Assembly (NCBI GenBank): GCA_036501845.1 | Contig: DASXZO010000040.1 | Coordinates: 62,001 to 126,000, forward strand | Length of the DNA stretch: 64,000 nt | Direction: 5' to 3' | From: JBBREP01 sp036501845 | GTDB lineage: Bacteria > Actinomycetota > Acidimicrobiia > IMCC26256 > PALSA-610 | In this document: positions 15,819 to 24,259 of the stretch, piece after piece | Layout of the letters: each line of letters begins with the position of its first letter | How positions within the stretch are numbered: position 1 is the stretch's first letter | Position numbers and translations under genes: made by a program | Notes under the pieces: generated by a model | Told to the model about the DNA's origin: nothing | What the model saw: only the letters and a program-made list of their open reading frames with translations | Databases searched by the model: none

Positions 15819-17414
15819 TCAGCCCGCCAGTCTGAGGGCGAGCAGTTGGGGCGGTTGGGCCATCCCCACCGGCACGTAGAGGGTGTCGCCCACGGCCGCC
15901 ATCCAACCGTTGATGCCCCCGGCCGCCTTGTACTTCCACACGATCGCGCCGGTGCTGCGGTCGAGGGCCACGATCGTGCCGTCGAGCAAGGCGCTGAACA
16001 CGAGATCGTTCACGACGGTGGCGCCGCCGAGCGGATCGCCGGCCACCTTGGTATCCCACAGCACGTGACCGTTCGCGGCGTCGATGGCCACGATCTCACC
16101 CGGGCGCTTGCCGAGATCGCTGCCGATATACGCGGTCTGTGTGGGCCGCAACGTGGTGGGCGCGTTGATCACGGCCGCGTACACCACGCCCGACGCCGTG
16201 GCCGGCGGGGTGAGCACGCCGCCGTACGTGCCGGGATACACCACGGTGGGCCCGGACAGCGTCGTGCGATCGTCGTTCTGGTGCAGTCCGACGGCGCGCT
16301 GCCACAGCATCTTGCCGGTATCGGGGTCGAGGCCCACGATCTCGCCCGACTTGCCCGCGCTCACCACCACCTCGCGGCCGCCGACGGTGGCGAGCAGCGC
16401 GTGCACCTGGTCGCGGTCGAAGAGATCGTGCTCGGTCACCTGGTGGTACCAGCGCAGGTGGCCGGTGTCGAGGTCGAGCGCCACCAGCGAGTCGGCATAG
16501 AGGTTGTCGCCGGGCCGGCTCGTGCCGTTCGGGTACGCGGTGGTGCCGGGGAACGGCGCCGGGTTCGCCACACCCACGTACACGAGGTGGCGCCGCAGGT
16601 CGATCGCCGGCGGGTACCACGCGCCGCCACCCGAGTTGATGGTGGGATGGCCCCACAGATCGGCGGACACGGTCACGAACTGCCAACGGATATCGCCGGT
16701 GCGTGCGTCGAGCGCGTAGACCGTGCCGCGGTCACCGCCCTGGTAGATGCCGTTGATCGACACCGGCACGGTGCTCGCGAGCACGAGCCCGTCGGCCGCC
16801 GTGGGCTGGATGTCGACACCTTCGCTCTTGGTCTGGCTGATCTGGCGCGTCCAGAGTTGCCGACCGGTCTTGGCGTCGAGCGCGACCACGCCGCGCGAAC
16901 CGCTGTCGGCAAAGACGCGACCGTCGGCGATGGCCACACCGAACGGGCCGATGTTGAAACCGCTCGGCGCCGAGCTCCACTCGACGCGGCCATTCGCAGC
17001 GTCGATCGCTTCGACGTGGCCGTTGCCGTCCTCGAGATAGACGATGCCGTCGATCACGATCGGCGCGGTGGTGAGTGCACCCATCTGCTTCGGCGACGAG
17101 CGCCACGCCACGCGCAAGCGCGCCACGTCGGCACGGTCGATCGTCGAACCCACCGCGGCTCGCGTGTTGGCGTAGTTCTGACCCGGTAACGGCCACTGAT
17201 TGCTCGCGCCGCCAACGTCGGCCGGCTCGCCCGGCAGCGCCGCGGTGGTGGAGGACGCGACGACGCGCGTCGTCGTCGAAGCGCCGGACGATGATGACGA
17301 CGACTTCGATGATGACGAGCTGCACGCGCCAAACAACAGCGCGATCGCGAGCAGCGCGCCCCCGACCGTCCTATGCGTCGTCTGACACTCGTATACCGCT
17401 GTCGAACGACGCAT
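15819..17414 (-). CDS. PQQ-type beta-propeller lipoprotein
   Basis: A 531-residue exported lipoprotein. The signal peptide (about residues 15-30, ALLAIALLFGAC) ends in a lipobox-like FGAC followed by a poly-Ser linker. The rest is an eight-bladed quinoprotein-type propeller with repeated tryptophan-docking motifs: DAANGRVEW, DAKTGRQLW, DARTGDIRW, DLDTGHLRW, DPDTGKMLW, DAANGHVLW and DRSTGAIVW. GGGAWYPPAID and HDLFDRDQVHAL resemble quinoprotein dehydrogenases, but no attached cytochrome domain or vicinal-Cys pair was seen. It could be a PQQ enzyme or a structural propeller. It lies directly downstream of rplS (12 bases). Confidence 0.85.
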   Translation of the reverse strand: MRRSTAVYECQTTHRTVGGALLAIALLFGACSSSSSKSSSSSSGASTTTRVVASSTTAALPGEPADVGGASNQWPLPGQNYANTRAAVGSTIDRADVARLRVAWRSSPKQMGALTTAPIVIDGIVYLEDGNGHVEAIDAANGRVEWSSAPSGFNIGPFGVAIADGRVFADSGSRGVVALDAKTGRQLWTRQISQTKSEGVDIQPTAADGLVLASTVPVSINGIYQGGDRGTVYALDARTGDIRWQFVTVSADLWGHPTINSGGGAWYPPAIDLRRHLVYVGVANPAPFPGTTAYPNGTSRPGDNLYADSLVALDLDTGHLRWYHQVTEHDLFDRDQVHALLATVGGREVVVSAGKSGEIVGLDPDTGKMLWQRAVGLHQNDDRTTLSGPTVVYPGTYGGVLTPPATASGVVYAAVINAPTTLRPTQTAYIGSDLGKRPGEIVAIDAANGHVLWDTKVAGDPLGGATVVNDLVFSALLDGTIVALDRSTGAIVWKYKAAGGINGWMAAVGDTLYVPVGMAQPPQLLALRLAG

Positions 17415-17425
17415 ACGCGAATCGG

Positions 17426-17770
17426 TCAGTCGCGGCGCTCGCGGATCTTCGCCTTTTTCCCGACGCGGTCGCGCAGGTAGTAGAGCTTGGCGCGACGCAC
17501 GACGCCGCGGCTCACCACTTCGATCTTGGCGATCACCGGCGAGTGCACCGGGAAGGTGCGCTCGACGCCCACGCCGAAGCTCACCTTGCGCACCGTGAAC
17601 GTCTCACGTGCACCGCTCCCCTGGCGACGGATCACCGCGCCCTGGAACACCTGCACCCGCTCGCGCGTGCCCTCCACGACGCGCACGTGCACCTTCAGCG
17701 TGTCGCCCGGCGCGAAGTTGGGGACGTCGTCGCGCAGACTGTCGCGGTCGATGAGGTCGGTGCGGTGCAT
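17426..17770 (-). CDS. rplS: 50S ribosomal protein bL19
   Basis: L19 sits at the 30S-50S interface. The 114-residue product shows FAPGDTLKVHVRVVEGTRER, VQVFQGAVIRRQGSGARETF, VGVERTFPVHSPVIAKIEV and RGVVRRAKLYYLRDRVGKKA, matching the family end to end. The ATG at 17770 is used. It is the last ribosomal gene of the rpsP-khpA-rimM-trmD-rplS block, the standard order. Confidence 0.97.
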   Translation of the reverse strand: MHRTDLIDRDSLRDDVPNFAPGDTLKVHVRVVEGTRERVQVFQGAVIRRQGSGARETFTVRKVSFGVGVERTFPVHSPVIAKIEVVSRGVVRRAKLYYLRDRVGKKAKIRERRD

Positions 17771-17856
17771 GACAGAAGCCTCCGGCTGGCGTGTGTCGAC
17801 GCGAATCGCCGCCCAAATACGGGTGTTGGTCGCGCCGGTCGGACGGACGGACGATG

Positions 17857-18642
17857 CTACCGGCCCGCCTCGCCGTGGGGGAACTCGCGCAGCACCGCCT
17901 CGTCGGCGGCCGCCAGCGGATCACGGACCAGGTCGGGACGGCGTGCCGCCGTGCGCCGCAACGCCTCGGCCCGGCGCCAGCGCGCCACGCGGCCGTGGTC
18001 GCCGCTGCGCAGCACCTCGGGCACTTCCCACCCGCGGAACTCGGCCGGCCGCGTGTACTGCGGATATTCGAGCAGCGTCGTCCCAGACGGCTCGGCGCTG
18101 AAGCTCTCGTCGCCGGTGGACTCCTCGTTGCCGAGCACGCCCGGCACCAGCCGGGCCACGGCCTCGATCACCACGAGCGCGGCGGCCTCACCGCCGGCGA
18201 GCACGAAGTCGCCCACCGACAGCTCGCCGTCGCAGAGATGGTCGGCCACACGCTGGTCGACGCCCTCGTAGCGCCCGCAGAGCAGCGAGAACCCCGGCAT
18301 TGCCGCGAGCTCGTGGGCCCGCGCCTGGTCGAAGCGACGCCCGCTCGGCGACAGCAGCAACAGCGGGCGCGGCGGATCGGCCGCTTCGACCGCCGCGAAC
18401 AACGGACCCGGCATCATCACCATGCCGGGCCCGCCGCCGAACGGCGCGTCGTCGACACTGCGATGGCGATCCGTGGCCTGCGCACGCGGATCGTGCACGC
18501 GCACGTCGAGCAGTCCCGCGGCGCGACCGCGCCCAAGGATGCTCGCGCCGAGCGCGCCCTCCACGTACTCCGGCACAATCGTGAACACGTCGATCCGCAA
18601 CGCCGACGGAGTCGACCCGTTCGACACGGCGGCCGCGCTCAC
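17857..18642 (-). CDS. trmD: tRNA (guanine-N1)-methyltransferase TrmD
   Basis: TrmD makes m1G37 in tRNAs using SAM and prevents frameshifting. The product (261 residues) has RIDVFTIVPEYVEG, PFGGGPGMVMMPGPL, the knotted SAM site LLLSPSGRRFDQ, LLCGRYEGVDQRV, and SVGDFVLAGGEAAALV followed by the C-terminal domain. The GTG at 18642 overlaps the rimM stop (GTGA). An in-frame TTG 15 codons later, giving RIDVFTI as N-terminus, is an alternative start. Order rimM-trmD-rplS is canonical. Confidence 0.95.
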   Translation of the reverse strand: MSAAAVSNGSTPSALRIDVFTIVPEYVEGALGASILGRGRAAGLLDVRVHDPRAQATDRHRSVDDAPFGGGPGMVMMPGPLFAAVEAADPPRPLLLLSPSGRRFDQARAHELAAMPGFSLLCGRYEGVDQRVADHLCDGELSVGDFVLAGGEAAALVVIEAVARLVPGVLGNEESTGDESFSAEPSGTTLLEYPQYTRPAEFRGWEVPEVLRSGDHGRVARWRRAEALRRTAARRPDLVRDPLAAADEAVLREFPHGEAGR

Positions 18643-19136
18643 TTCCCGGCGAACAGCTCGAGCAGCCCGTCGGGCAGGTCGACCGTCACGGCGTGCGCGC
18701 CGGTGTCGTGCTCGGTGACGAACACCATCGGGATCAACACACCGTCGTCGAGCACGAGCAGGTCGTGCGCGGGATTGTCCTCCACCGCGACGACCGTACC
18801 GAGCACGGTGCCGTCCTTGTCGATGCACGTGGCACCCACCAGCTCGTGCACCCACATCTCACCCTCGGGCAACGGGCCGAGTGGTGGCGCCAACGCAGTG
18901 GCACCGCGCAACGCCTCCGCGGCATTGCGATCGGTCACGCCGTCGAGCTGCACGATCCAGCGATCGCCCTGGGCGCGCGCGGCCTGCACCTCGAAGTCGC
19001 GATCGCCGATCTTCCACAGCGCGCCGACACGGAAGCGTTCGGGCCGGTTCGACACCGGCGCCACCACCACCTCGCCCCGCAACCCGTGCGCACGAGTGAC
19101 GTGCGCGATCTCGAGCAGGCCGTCGTCAGAACTCAC
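18639..19136 (-). CDS. rimM: 16S rRNA processing protein RimM
   Basis: RimM binds S19 and assists 30S head maturation. The 165-residue product has the N-terminal LEIAHVTRAHGLRGEVVV (the family's GxHGLRGEV), a middle barrel (WIVQLDGVTDRNAAEALRG), and the PRC-barrel region with WVHELVGATC, GTVVAVEDNPAHDLLVLDDG and LIPMVFVTEHD. GTG at 19136 is used. It overlaps trmD by four bases. Confidence 0.95.
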   Translation of the reverse strand: MSSDDGLLEIAHVTRAHGLRGEVVVAPVSNRPERFRVGALWKIGDRDFEVQAARAQGDRWIVQLDGVTDRNAAEALRGATALAPPLGPLPEGEMWVHELVGATCIDKDGTVLGTVVAVEDNPAHDLLVLDDGVLIPMVFVTEHDTGAHAVTVDLPDGLLELFAGK

Positions 19137-19240
19137 GAGCTACTCACTCGGGGGCGGTGACCGAAGCAGCGCAGGAGCGAGGGACGAGCGAGATGCGTGC
19201 GCAGAGAACTCGCAGCGCTGCCGGAGGCGGCGCAATGGAC

Positions 19241-19564
19241 TCAGTCGACGACGTCGAGCTGCACGCGCTCGTCGTCGGCGGCACCCGCGGCGCGCGCCAC
19301 TTGGCGCAGCGCTTGCACGGTGCGACCGCGCCGGCCGATCAGGCGACCGACGTCGCCGGGCGTGGCCCGCACCACGAGCTTGGCCTCGTGTGGGCGGCCC
19401 TCTTCGACGTCCACATCGATGCCGTCGGGATCGTCGACGAGTTGGCGTGCGAGGAACTCGGTGACCTTCTTGGCCCGCGCACCCACGATGCGGTTGCCCG
19501 GACCGGCGACTTCGTCGTCGAGCTCGTCGGCCTCGGAGTCGAAGGCGTCGGAGTCGAGCGTCAT
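19241..19564 (-). CDS. khpA: KhpA-type KH-domain RNA-binding protein
   Basis: Small single-KH protein found next to rpsP in many Gram-positives; KhpA binds RNA with KhpB in Firmicutes. The 107-residue product has an acidic N-terminal 22 residues, then VTEFLARQLVDDPDGIDVDV and the KH GxxG loop GRLIGRRGRTVQALRQVAR. The start ATG at 19564 overlaps the rpsP stop (ATGA). The acidic N-terminal extension is longer than the usual ~76-residue form. Confidence 0.9.
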   Translation of the reverse strand: MTLDSDAFDSEADELDDEVAGPGNRIVGARAKKVTEFLARQLVDDPDGIDVDVEEGRPHEAKLVVRATPGDVGRLIGRRGRTVQALRQVARAAGAADDERVQLDVVD

Positions 19565-19914
19565 TCGGCCGTCGCCTCCGCGTCGGGCGCGGCCTCAGCC
19601 GCAGCCTTCGGGCGTGGCTGCTTGGCCTTCGGCTTCGCCGCCGCGGCCTTGCCGTGCTTCGACTGGTACTCGTCCCACACGCCGGCGATCCCCAGGATCT
19701 TGGCGGCCTGCTCGGTGGGCTGCGCGCCCTTCTCGATCCAGCGCAACGCCGCGGCCGCGTCGACGTTCACGAGCGACGGCTCGTGCCGCGGCTCGTACTG
19801 CCCGAGGATCTCGATGAAGCGGCCGTCACGCGGGCTGCGCGAGTCGGCGACGACGACGCGGTAGGTCGGTTGCTTCTTCTTACCGACACGCATCAGTCGG
19901 ATTTTGACGCTCAC
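19561..19914 (-). CDS. rpsP: 30S ribosomal protein bS16
   Basis: S16 is needed for 30S assembly. The 117-residue product starts MSVKIRLMRVGKKKQPTYRV and shows RDGRFIEILGQYEP and ALRWIEKGAQPTEQAAKIL. The S16 core ends near residue 85; the last ~30 residues are an Ala/Lys/Pro tail (KAKQPRPKAAAEAAPDAEA). ATG at 19914 is used. It heads the khpA-rimM-trmD-rplS run. Confidence 0.97.
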   Translation of the reverse strand: MSVKIRLMRVGKKKQPTYRVVVADSRSPRDGRFIEILGQYEPRHEPSLVNVDAAAALRWIEKGAQPTEQAAKILGIAGVWDEYQSKHGKAAAAKPKAKQPRPKAAAEAAPDAEATAE

Positions 19915-19973
19915 GAACGCTCTCCCTGGGGTAACGAAATCAGCCCGTGCAGGCTAGCCGGGCCCGTGCGGGC

Positions 19974-21458
19974 TTACCGCTTCGGCGGCGCTCCGGGGAA
20001 CCCGCCGCCGAGTCCACCGAGGTCGCCGAGGTCGCCCAGATCGCCGAAACCGGGCGGGATCTGACCGAACGGGTTCGGCCCGCCGCCCGCGGGACGGCTC
20101 TTGCCGCGCGCCTGCGTACCGGCCGGCGTGACCCGCCCACCCTTTTTCTTCTTGCCCTTGCGAGTGGCCATGCGCCCGAGCGGCCCCATCTGGCGCATCA
20201 TCTGCTGCATCTGCTTGAACTGGCGCAGCAGGTTGTTGACCTCCTGCGTCGACGTGCCTGAACCCTTGGCGATGCGCGAACGCCGCGACCCGTTGATGAG
20301 GTCGGGCTTGCGCCGCTCGGCCGGCGTCATCGAATGAATGATCGCCTCCACGCGCGCGAGCTCGCGATCGTCGATGTCGGCGTCCTTCACCTCTTTGGGC
20401 ATGCCCGGCAGCATCCCGATCACGTTCTGCAAGGGCCCCATCTTCTTCACCTGCGCGAGCTGCTCGAGGAAGTCCTCGAGTGTGAACGAGCCTTCGCGCA
20501 GGATCTCCTCGGCGCGCTCCTTCTGCGCGCTGTCGAAGGCATCTTCGGCCTTCTCGATGAGCGTGAGCACGTCGCCCATCCCGAGGATGCGGCTCGCCAT
20601 CCGATCGGGATGGAACACCTCGATCTCGTCGAGCTTCTCACCGGTGCCCGCGTACAGGATCGGCTTGCCGACCACCTCTTTCACACTCAGCGCCGCGCCG
20701 CCACGCGCGTCGCCGTCGATCTTGGTGATGATCACGCCGTCGAGCCCGATCTGCTCGTTGAACTCGGCGGCGACGTCGACGGCTTGCTGACCGATCATCG
20801 CGTCGATCACCAGCAACGTGTTCTGCGGATGCACCGTGTCGCGAATCGCGCGCAGCTCGTCCATGAGCTCGGTGTCGATCTGCAACCGACCGGCAGTGTC
20901 GATCAGCACGATGTTGCGGCCGAGACGAGCCGCCTCGTCGATGCTCTTGCGCGCCACCGTGACCGGATCGGACGGCTCGGAGAAGAACGGCACGTCCACC
21001 CGCTCGGCGAGCGTGCGCAACTGCTCGACCGCGGCCAACCGCTGCAAGTCGGCACCCACCAGCAACGGCTGCAAACCTTGACTCTTCAGCAGCCGCGCGA
21101 TCTTCGCCGCATGCGTCGTCTTCCCGGAGCCCTGCAACCCGGCGAGCATCACCACCGTGGGCGGCTTCGAGCTCATCGTGAGCTTCGCGGTGTCGCCACC
21201 GAGAATGTTCGTGAGCTCATCGTTGACGATCTTGATGATCTGCTGCGCCGGATTCAGCGCCTCGTGCACCCGCTGACCGACGGCCTTCTCCCGCACCCGA
21301 TCCACGAACGCCCGCGCCACCCGCGCGTTCACGTCAGCAGCAATCAGCGCCCGGCGCAGCTCACTCGCAACATCGTCGACATCGCGCTCCGACAGCTTCC
21401 CGCGCTTCCCAACCCGCTTGAAGATCGCCTCGAACCGCTCCGACAGTGACTCAAACAT
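19974..21458 (-). CDS. ffh: signal recognition particle protein Ffh
   Basis: SRP GTPase that delivers nascent membrane and secreted proteins to FtsY. The 494-residue product has the N domain (MFESLSERFEAIFKRVGKRG), GTPase motifs GLQGSGKTTHAAK, DTAGRLQID, TKIDGDARGG and GTGEKLDEIEVFHPDR, and the methionine-rich M domain (MGPLQNVIGMLPGMP, RQFKQMQQMMRQMGPL) that binds SRP RNA and signal peptides. A Gly-rich tail with GDL repeats (GFGDLGDLGDLGGLGGGF) follows. ATG at 21458 matches the family N-terminus. The SRP RNA gene was not found in the window. Confidence 0.97.
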   Translation of the reverse strand: MFESLSERFEAIFKRVGKRGKLSERDVDDVASELRRALIAADVNARVARAFVDRVREKAVGQRVHEALNPAQQIIKIVNDELTNILGGDTAKLTMSSKPPTVVMLAGLQGSGKTTHAAKIARLLKSQGLQPLLVGADLQRLAAVEQLRTLAERVDVPFFSEPSDPVTVARKSIDEAARLGRNIVLIDTAGRLQIDTELMDELRAIRDTVHPQNTLLVIDAMIGQQAVDVAAEFNEQIGLDGVIITKIDGDARGGAALSVKEVVGKPILYAGTGEKLDEIEVFHPDRMASRILGMGDVLTLIEKAEDAFDSAQKERAEEILREGSFTLEDFLEQLAQVKKMGPLQNVIGMLPGMPKEVKDADIDDRELARVEAIIHSMTPAERRKPDLINGSRRSRIAKGSGTSTQEVNNLLRQFKQMQQMMRQMGPLGRMATRKGKKKKGGRVTPAGTQARGKSRPAGGGPNPFGQIPPGFGDLGDLGDLGGLGGGFPGAPPKR

Positions 21459-21512
21459 TCCGGTCGATGGTAACGGTGTCGCGAAGTCGCGCCCCCTCTC
21501 TGGGCAGCCGGG

Positions 21513-21570
21513 ATATTCCGACATCGTACGTCCGTCGGTATATTCCGACTTTGATACAGTGTCGGGATAT
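21513..21570 (+). promoter_or_regulatory. twin palindromic operators and promoter of hipBA
   Basis: Two identically built palindromes sit side by side: ATATTCCGAC (21513-21522) / GTCGGTATAT (21534-21543), and ATATTCCGAC (21540-21549) / GTCGGGATAT (21561-21570). Each pair has an 11-base spacer, and they share four bases. The shared part contains TATATT (21539-21544), a good -10. The second palindrome runs into the hipB start codon. HipB proteins repress their own promoter through paired inverted repeats, so autoregulation is the natural reading. The repeat geometry is seen; binding is inferred. Confidence 0.75.
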
Positions 21571-21817
21571 GACGACATTCCAGAATGGCCCCAACCGCGA
21601 GTTCCGCGTCTATACCGCGGCCTCGCTGGGAGACGCCATCCGCCACTACCGCACCGAGGCGGGGCTCACGCAGGCAGAGCTCGCCGCGCAGACCGGCCTC
21701 CAACGCAGCTACCTCTCGGAGCTCGAGCGCGGTAAGGAAACCGAGCAGCTCAAGCGGTTGCTTCGAGTGCTCCGCCAACTCGGCGTGCGTATGACATTGC
21801 ACAAGGCGGACTGGTAA
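21569..21817 (+). CDS. hipB: HipB-type XRE-family antitoxin/repressor
   Basis: An 82-residue DNA-binding protein with a helix-turn-helix: LGDAIRHYRTEAGLTQAELA, then AQTGLQRSYLSELERGKETE. It should neutralise HipA and repress the operon. The ATG at 21569 is chosen because it follows the operator pair directly and the upstream frame is spacer; no clear Shine-Dalgarno is present. Its TAA overlaps the hipA ATG by one base (TAATG), the tight coupling expected of a toxin-antitoxin pair. It is inserted between ffh (divergent) and ftsY. Confidence 0.87.
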   Translation: MTTFQNGPNREFRVYTAASLGDAIRHYRTEAGLTQAELAAQTGLQRSYLSELERGKETEQLKRLLRVLRQLGVRMTLHKADW

Positions 21818-23046
21818 TGGCCGGTGAGCTCGCCGTGTGGCTCTACGAGCAGTGCGTCGCGCTGATCGATCGCGACCGCGATCGACTTCGCCTCACGTAC
21901 ACCGACGAGGCACTCGACCGGTACCCGCTCGGGAGTCCCTTGCTCTCGTTGTCGATGCCAGTCGGAAACCGCAGGTACACACAAGGGATCGTGCGCCCGT
22001 TCCTCGACGGGTTGCTCCCCGAGGGCGACAGCCGCGCGGCAATTGCGCGAGACGTCGGCGTGTCCCCGACCGACACGTACGGCCTCATTCGCGAATTGGG
22101 TCGCGACTGCGCGGGAGCGATCGTCGTGCAGCCAGCCGAGCAGTCGCGCCCGCAGCGGCCAACCACAACGACCGCCGAGCCTCTCGACGACGAGACCCTC
22201 GCGCGGTTGGTCGGTGGCCTCCGGTCCGCCCCGCTCGGTGTCGATGGCCGCGTCCGTATCTCTCTGGCTGGCGTGCAGGAAAAGCTCGTGCTCACGAAGT
22301 TGGCGGACGGACGTTGGGGTCGTCCCGTCGACGGGACACCATCGACGCACATCCTCAAGCCGGAGATCGCGACATTTCCACACACAGTCCAGAACGAAGC
22401 CTTCTGCATGCGGGTCGCACGCTATCTCGGACTCGTTGCCGCCAACGTCGAGACGACCCAGGTCGGAAATCGCCAGATGATCGTGGTCGAACGATTCGAC
22501 CGCCGCGTCATCGCGAATAGCGATGTCGAACGCATCCATCAGGAAGACTTCTGCCAGGCCACAGGAATCGCGCCCGAAGCCAAGTACGAAGCGAACGGAG
22601 GGCCCTCGCTTCGGCGAATCGCGGGAATCCTTGGCGAGGTCGCCGAGGCAGGCTCCGTGGATCGGCTTCTCGCCGCGACGACCGTCAACGCGCTACTCGG
22701 CAACGGCGACGCTCACGCCAAGAACTTCTCGCTGCTCCACAACCCATCTGGAGCGCTCACTCTTGCGCCCCTGTACGACCTGGTCTCGACGCTCTACTAC
22801 GGCGACGATCGGCTGGCGATGTACGTCGACAATGTCCGGCGGATCGACCGCGTGACCGTCACACGGCTCGTCAACGAAGCCGTGTCATGGGGCGTCGCGC
22901 GCGACCGCGCAACCGGCGTGATCGGCGAGCTGCTCGACAAGGCGCCGGAGGCGATCGAGCGAGCGCGCGACGAGACCGCAGACCTTCCGGCAGGTGTCGT
23001 GGGGGCAGTCGAGCACCAGTTGCAGCAACTGCGCTCGGAGGGATGA
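21817..23046 (+). CDS. hipA: HipA-type serine/threonine kinase toxin
   Basis: HipA kinases phosphorylate targets such as glutamyl-tRNA synthetase and cause growth arrest when free of HipB. The 409-residue product has an N-terminal couple-HipA domain (residues 1-105) and the kinase: the Gly-rich loop RISLAGVQEK, where S149 matches the autophosphorylated Ser of E. coli HipA, ATP-site lysine K181 (HILKPE), the catalytic loop NGDAHAKN (D298, N303) and metal-binding D321 (LYDLVST). All key residues are intact, so an active toxin is likely. The target is unknown. Confidence 0.92.
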   Translation: MAGELAVWLYEQCVALIDRDRDRLRLTYTDEALDRYPLGSPLLSLSMPVGNRRYTQGIVRPFLDGLLPEGDSRAAIARDVGVSPTDTYGLIRELGRDCAGAIVVQPAEQSRPQRPTTTTAEPLDDETLARLVGGLRSAPLGVDGRVRISLAGVQEKLVLTKLADGRWGRPVDGTPSTHILKPEIATFPHTVQNEAFCMRVARYLGLVAANVETTQVGNRQMIVVERFDRRVIANSDVERIHQEDFCQATGIAPEAKYEANGGPSLRRIAGILGEVAEAGSVDRLLAATTVNALLGNGDAHAKNFSLLHNPSGALTLAPLYDLVSTLYYGDDRLAMYVDNVRRIDRVTVTRLVNEAVSWGVARDRATGVIGELLDKAPEAIERARDETADLPAGVVGAVEHQLQQLRSEG

Positions 23047-23077
23047 CACGGAGCGCAGAAGCGACCGGCGTATTGCG

Positions 23078-24250
23078 CTACTCGAACAACGCGCCCGCGA
23101 ACTCGGCGGGATCGAACTCGATGAGGTCGCCTACCTGCTCCCCGACCCCAACGAGTTTCACGGGAAGATTCAGCTCGTCGTGGATGGCCAGCACGATGCC
23201 GCCTTTGGCCGTGCCGTCGAGCTTGGTGAGCGCGATGCCGGTGACCTCGACGGCTTCGGCGAATTGTTTGGCCTGCTGCAGGCCGTTCTGGCCGGTGGTG
23301 GCGTCGATCACGAGCAGCACTTCGCGCAGCGCGCCGGGCGTGCGGTCGACGATCCGCTTCAGCTTCTCGAGCTCGGCCATGAGGTTGCTCTTGGTGTGGA
23401 GCCGGCCGGCGGTGTCGACGAGGAGCAGGTCGGCGTTGCGGCTCGTGGCTGAGCTCATCGCGTCGAATACCACGGAGCCGGGGTCGGCGCCTTCTTGGCC
23501 TCGCACGATCTCGGTGGCCGTGCGCTCGGCCCATTTCGTCAGCTGCTCGGCGGCAGCGGCGCGGAATGTGTCACCGGCGGCGAGCACCACGCTCTTGCCG
23601 GCGTCGGCTTGTTGGGCGGCGAGCTTGCCGATCGTGGTGGTCTTGCCCACGCCGTTGACGCCCACGAACATCCACACGGTGAGTTCGCCGTCGTTGAGCG
23701 CGAGGTCGCGCGACGCGCCGGCCTCGAGCAGCTTGGCGATCTCGTCACGCAGCAAGGCCACGACGCCGTCGGCCGCATCGACCTTGTCTTCGCCGGCGCG
23801 CCGTTTCACTTCAGCGAGCAGCTTTTCCGTGGTGTCGAGGCCCACGTCGGCGAGCAGCAGCGCCTCTTCGAGGTCGTCCCACGTCGACTGCTCCACGCGG
23901 TGCCCGGCGATGCCGCGCACATAGCCGGCAAGCGCCGATCGGGTGCGGCCGAGGCGGTCGCGCAGCCGCGGCTTGACGATCGGTTCGGCGACCTCGACCG
24001 GCGCCTCGACAGTCGGGACCTCGACCGGGGCCTCGACTGCCGGCTCGGCCGGAGGGGCCGCAACGTCTTGCTCGACCGGCGCGGGCGTCTGCGCCGGTGG
24101 CGCCTCGGGTGGCGGTGTGAGAACGGTGGCGATCGTGTCGCGCGGCGCAGGCGGCTCGCGACGCGCGGTGCGCGTACGCAGCAACACGGTGACGCTGAAC
24201 GAGATCAGCGCCACCGCCAACACGACGATGAGCAGGATGGCGAGGGCCAT
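23078..24250 (-). CDS. ftsY: signal recognition particle receptor FtsY
   Basis: SRP receptor GTPase at the membrane. The 390-residue product has an N-terminal membrane helix (residues 2-25), a Pro/Ala/Val/Glu-rich linker (PAEPAVEAPVEVPTVEAPVE) of about 65 residues, and the NG domain with GVNGVGKTTTIGKLA, AGDTFRAAAAEQL, DTAGRLHTKSNLM, TKLDGTAKGG and GVGEQVGDLIEF. TAGATT lies six bases before the ATG without a ribosome binding site, so a leaderless transcript is possible even though mscS ends only 9 bases upstream. A membrane helix in FtsY is typical of actinobacteria. Confidence 0.96.
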   Translation of the reverse strand: MALAILLIVVLAVALISFSVTVLLRTRTARREPPAPRDTIATVLTPPPEAPPAQTPAPVEQDVAAPPAEPAVEAPVEVPTVEAPVEVAEPIVKPRLRDRLGRTRSALAGYVRGIAGHRVEQSTWDDLEEALLLADVGLDTTEKLLAEVKRRAGEDKVDAADGVVALLRDEIAKLLEAGASRDLALNDGELTVWMFVGVNGVGKTTTIGKLAAQQADAGKSVVLAAGDTFRAAAAEQLTKWAERTATEIVRGQEGADPGSVVFDAMSSATSRNADLLLVDTAGRLHTKSNLMAELEKLKRIVDRTPGALREVLLVIDATTGQNGLQQAKQFAEAVEVTGIALTKLDGTAKGGIVLAIHDELNLPVKLVGVGEQVGDLIEFDPAEFAGALFE

Positions 24251-24259
24251 CCGCCGAAT

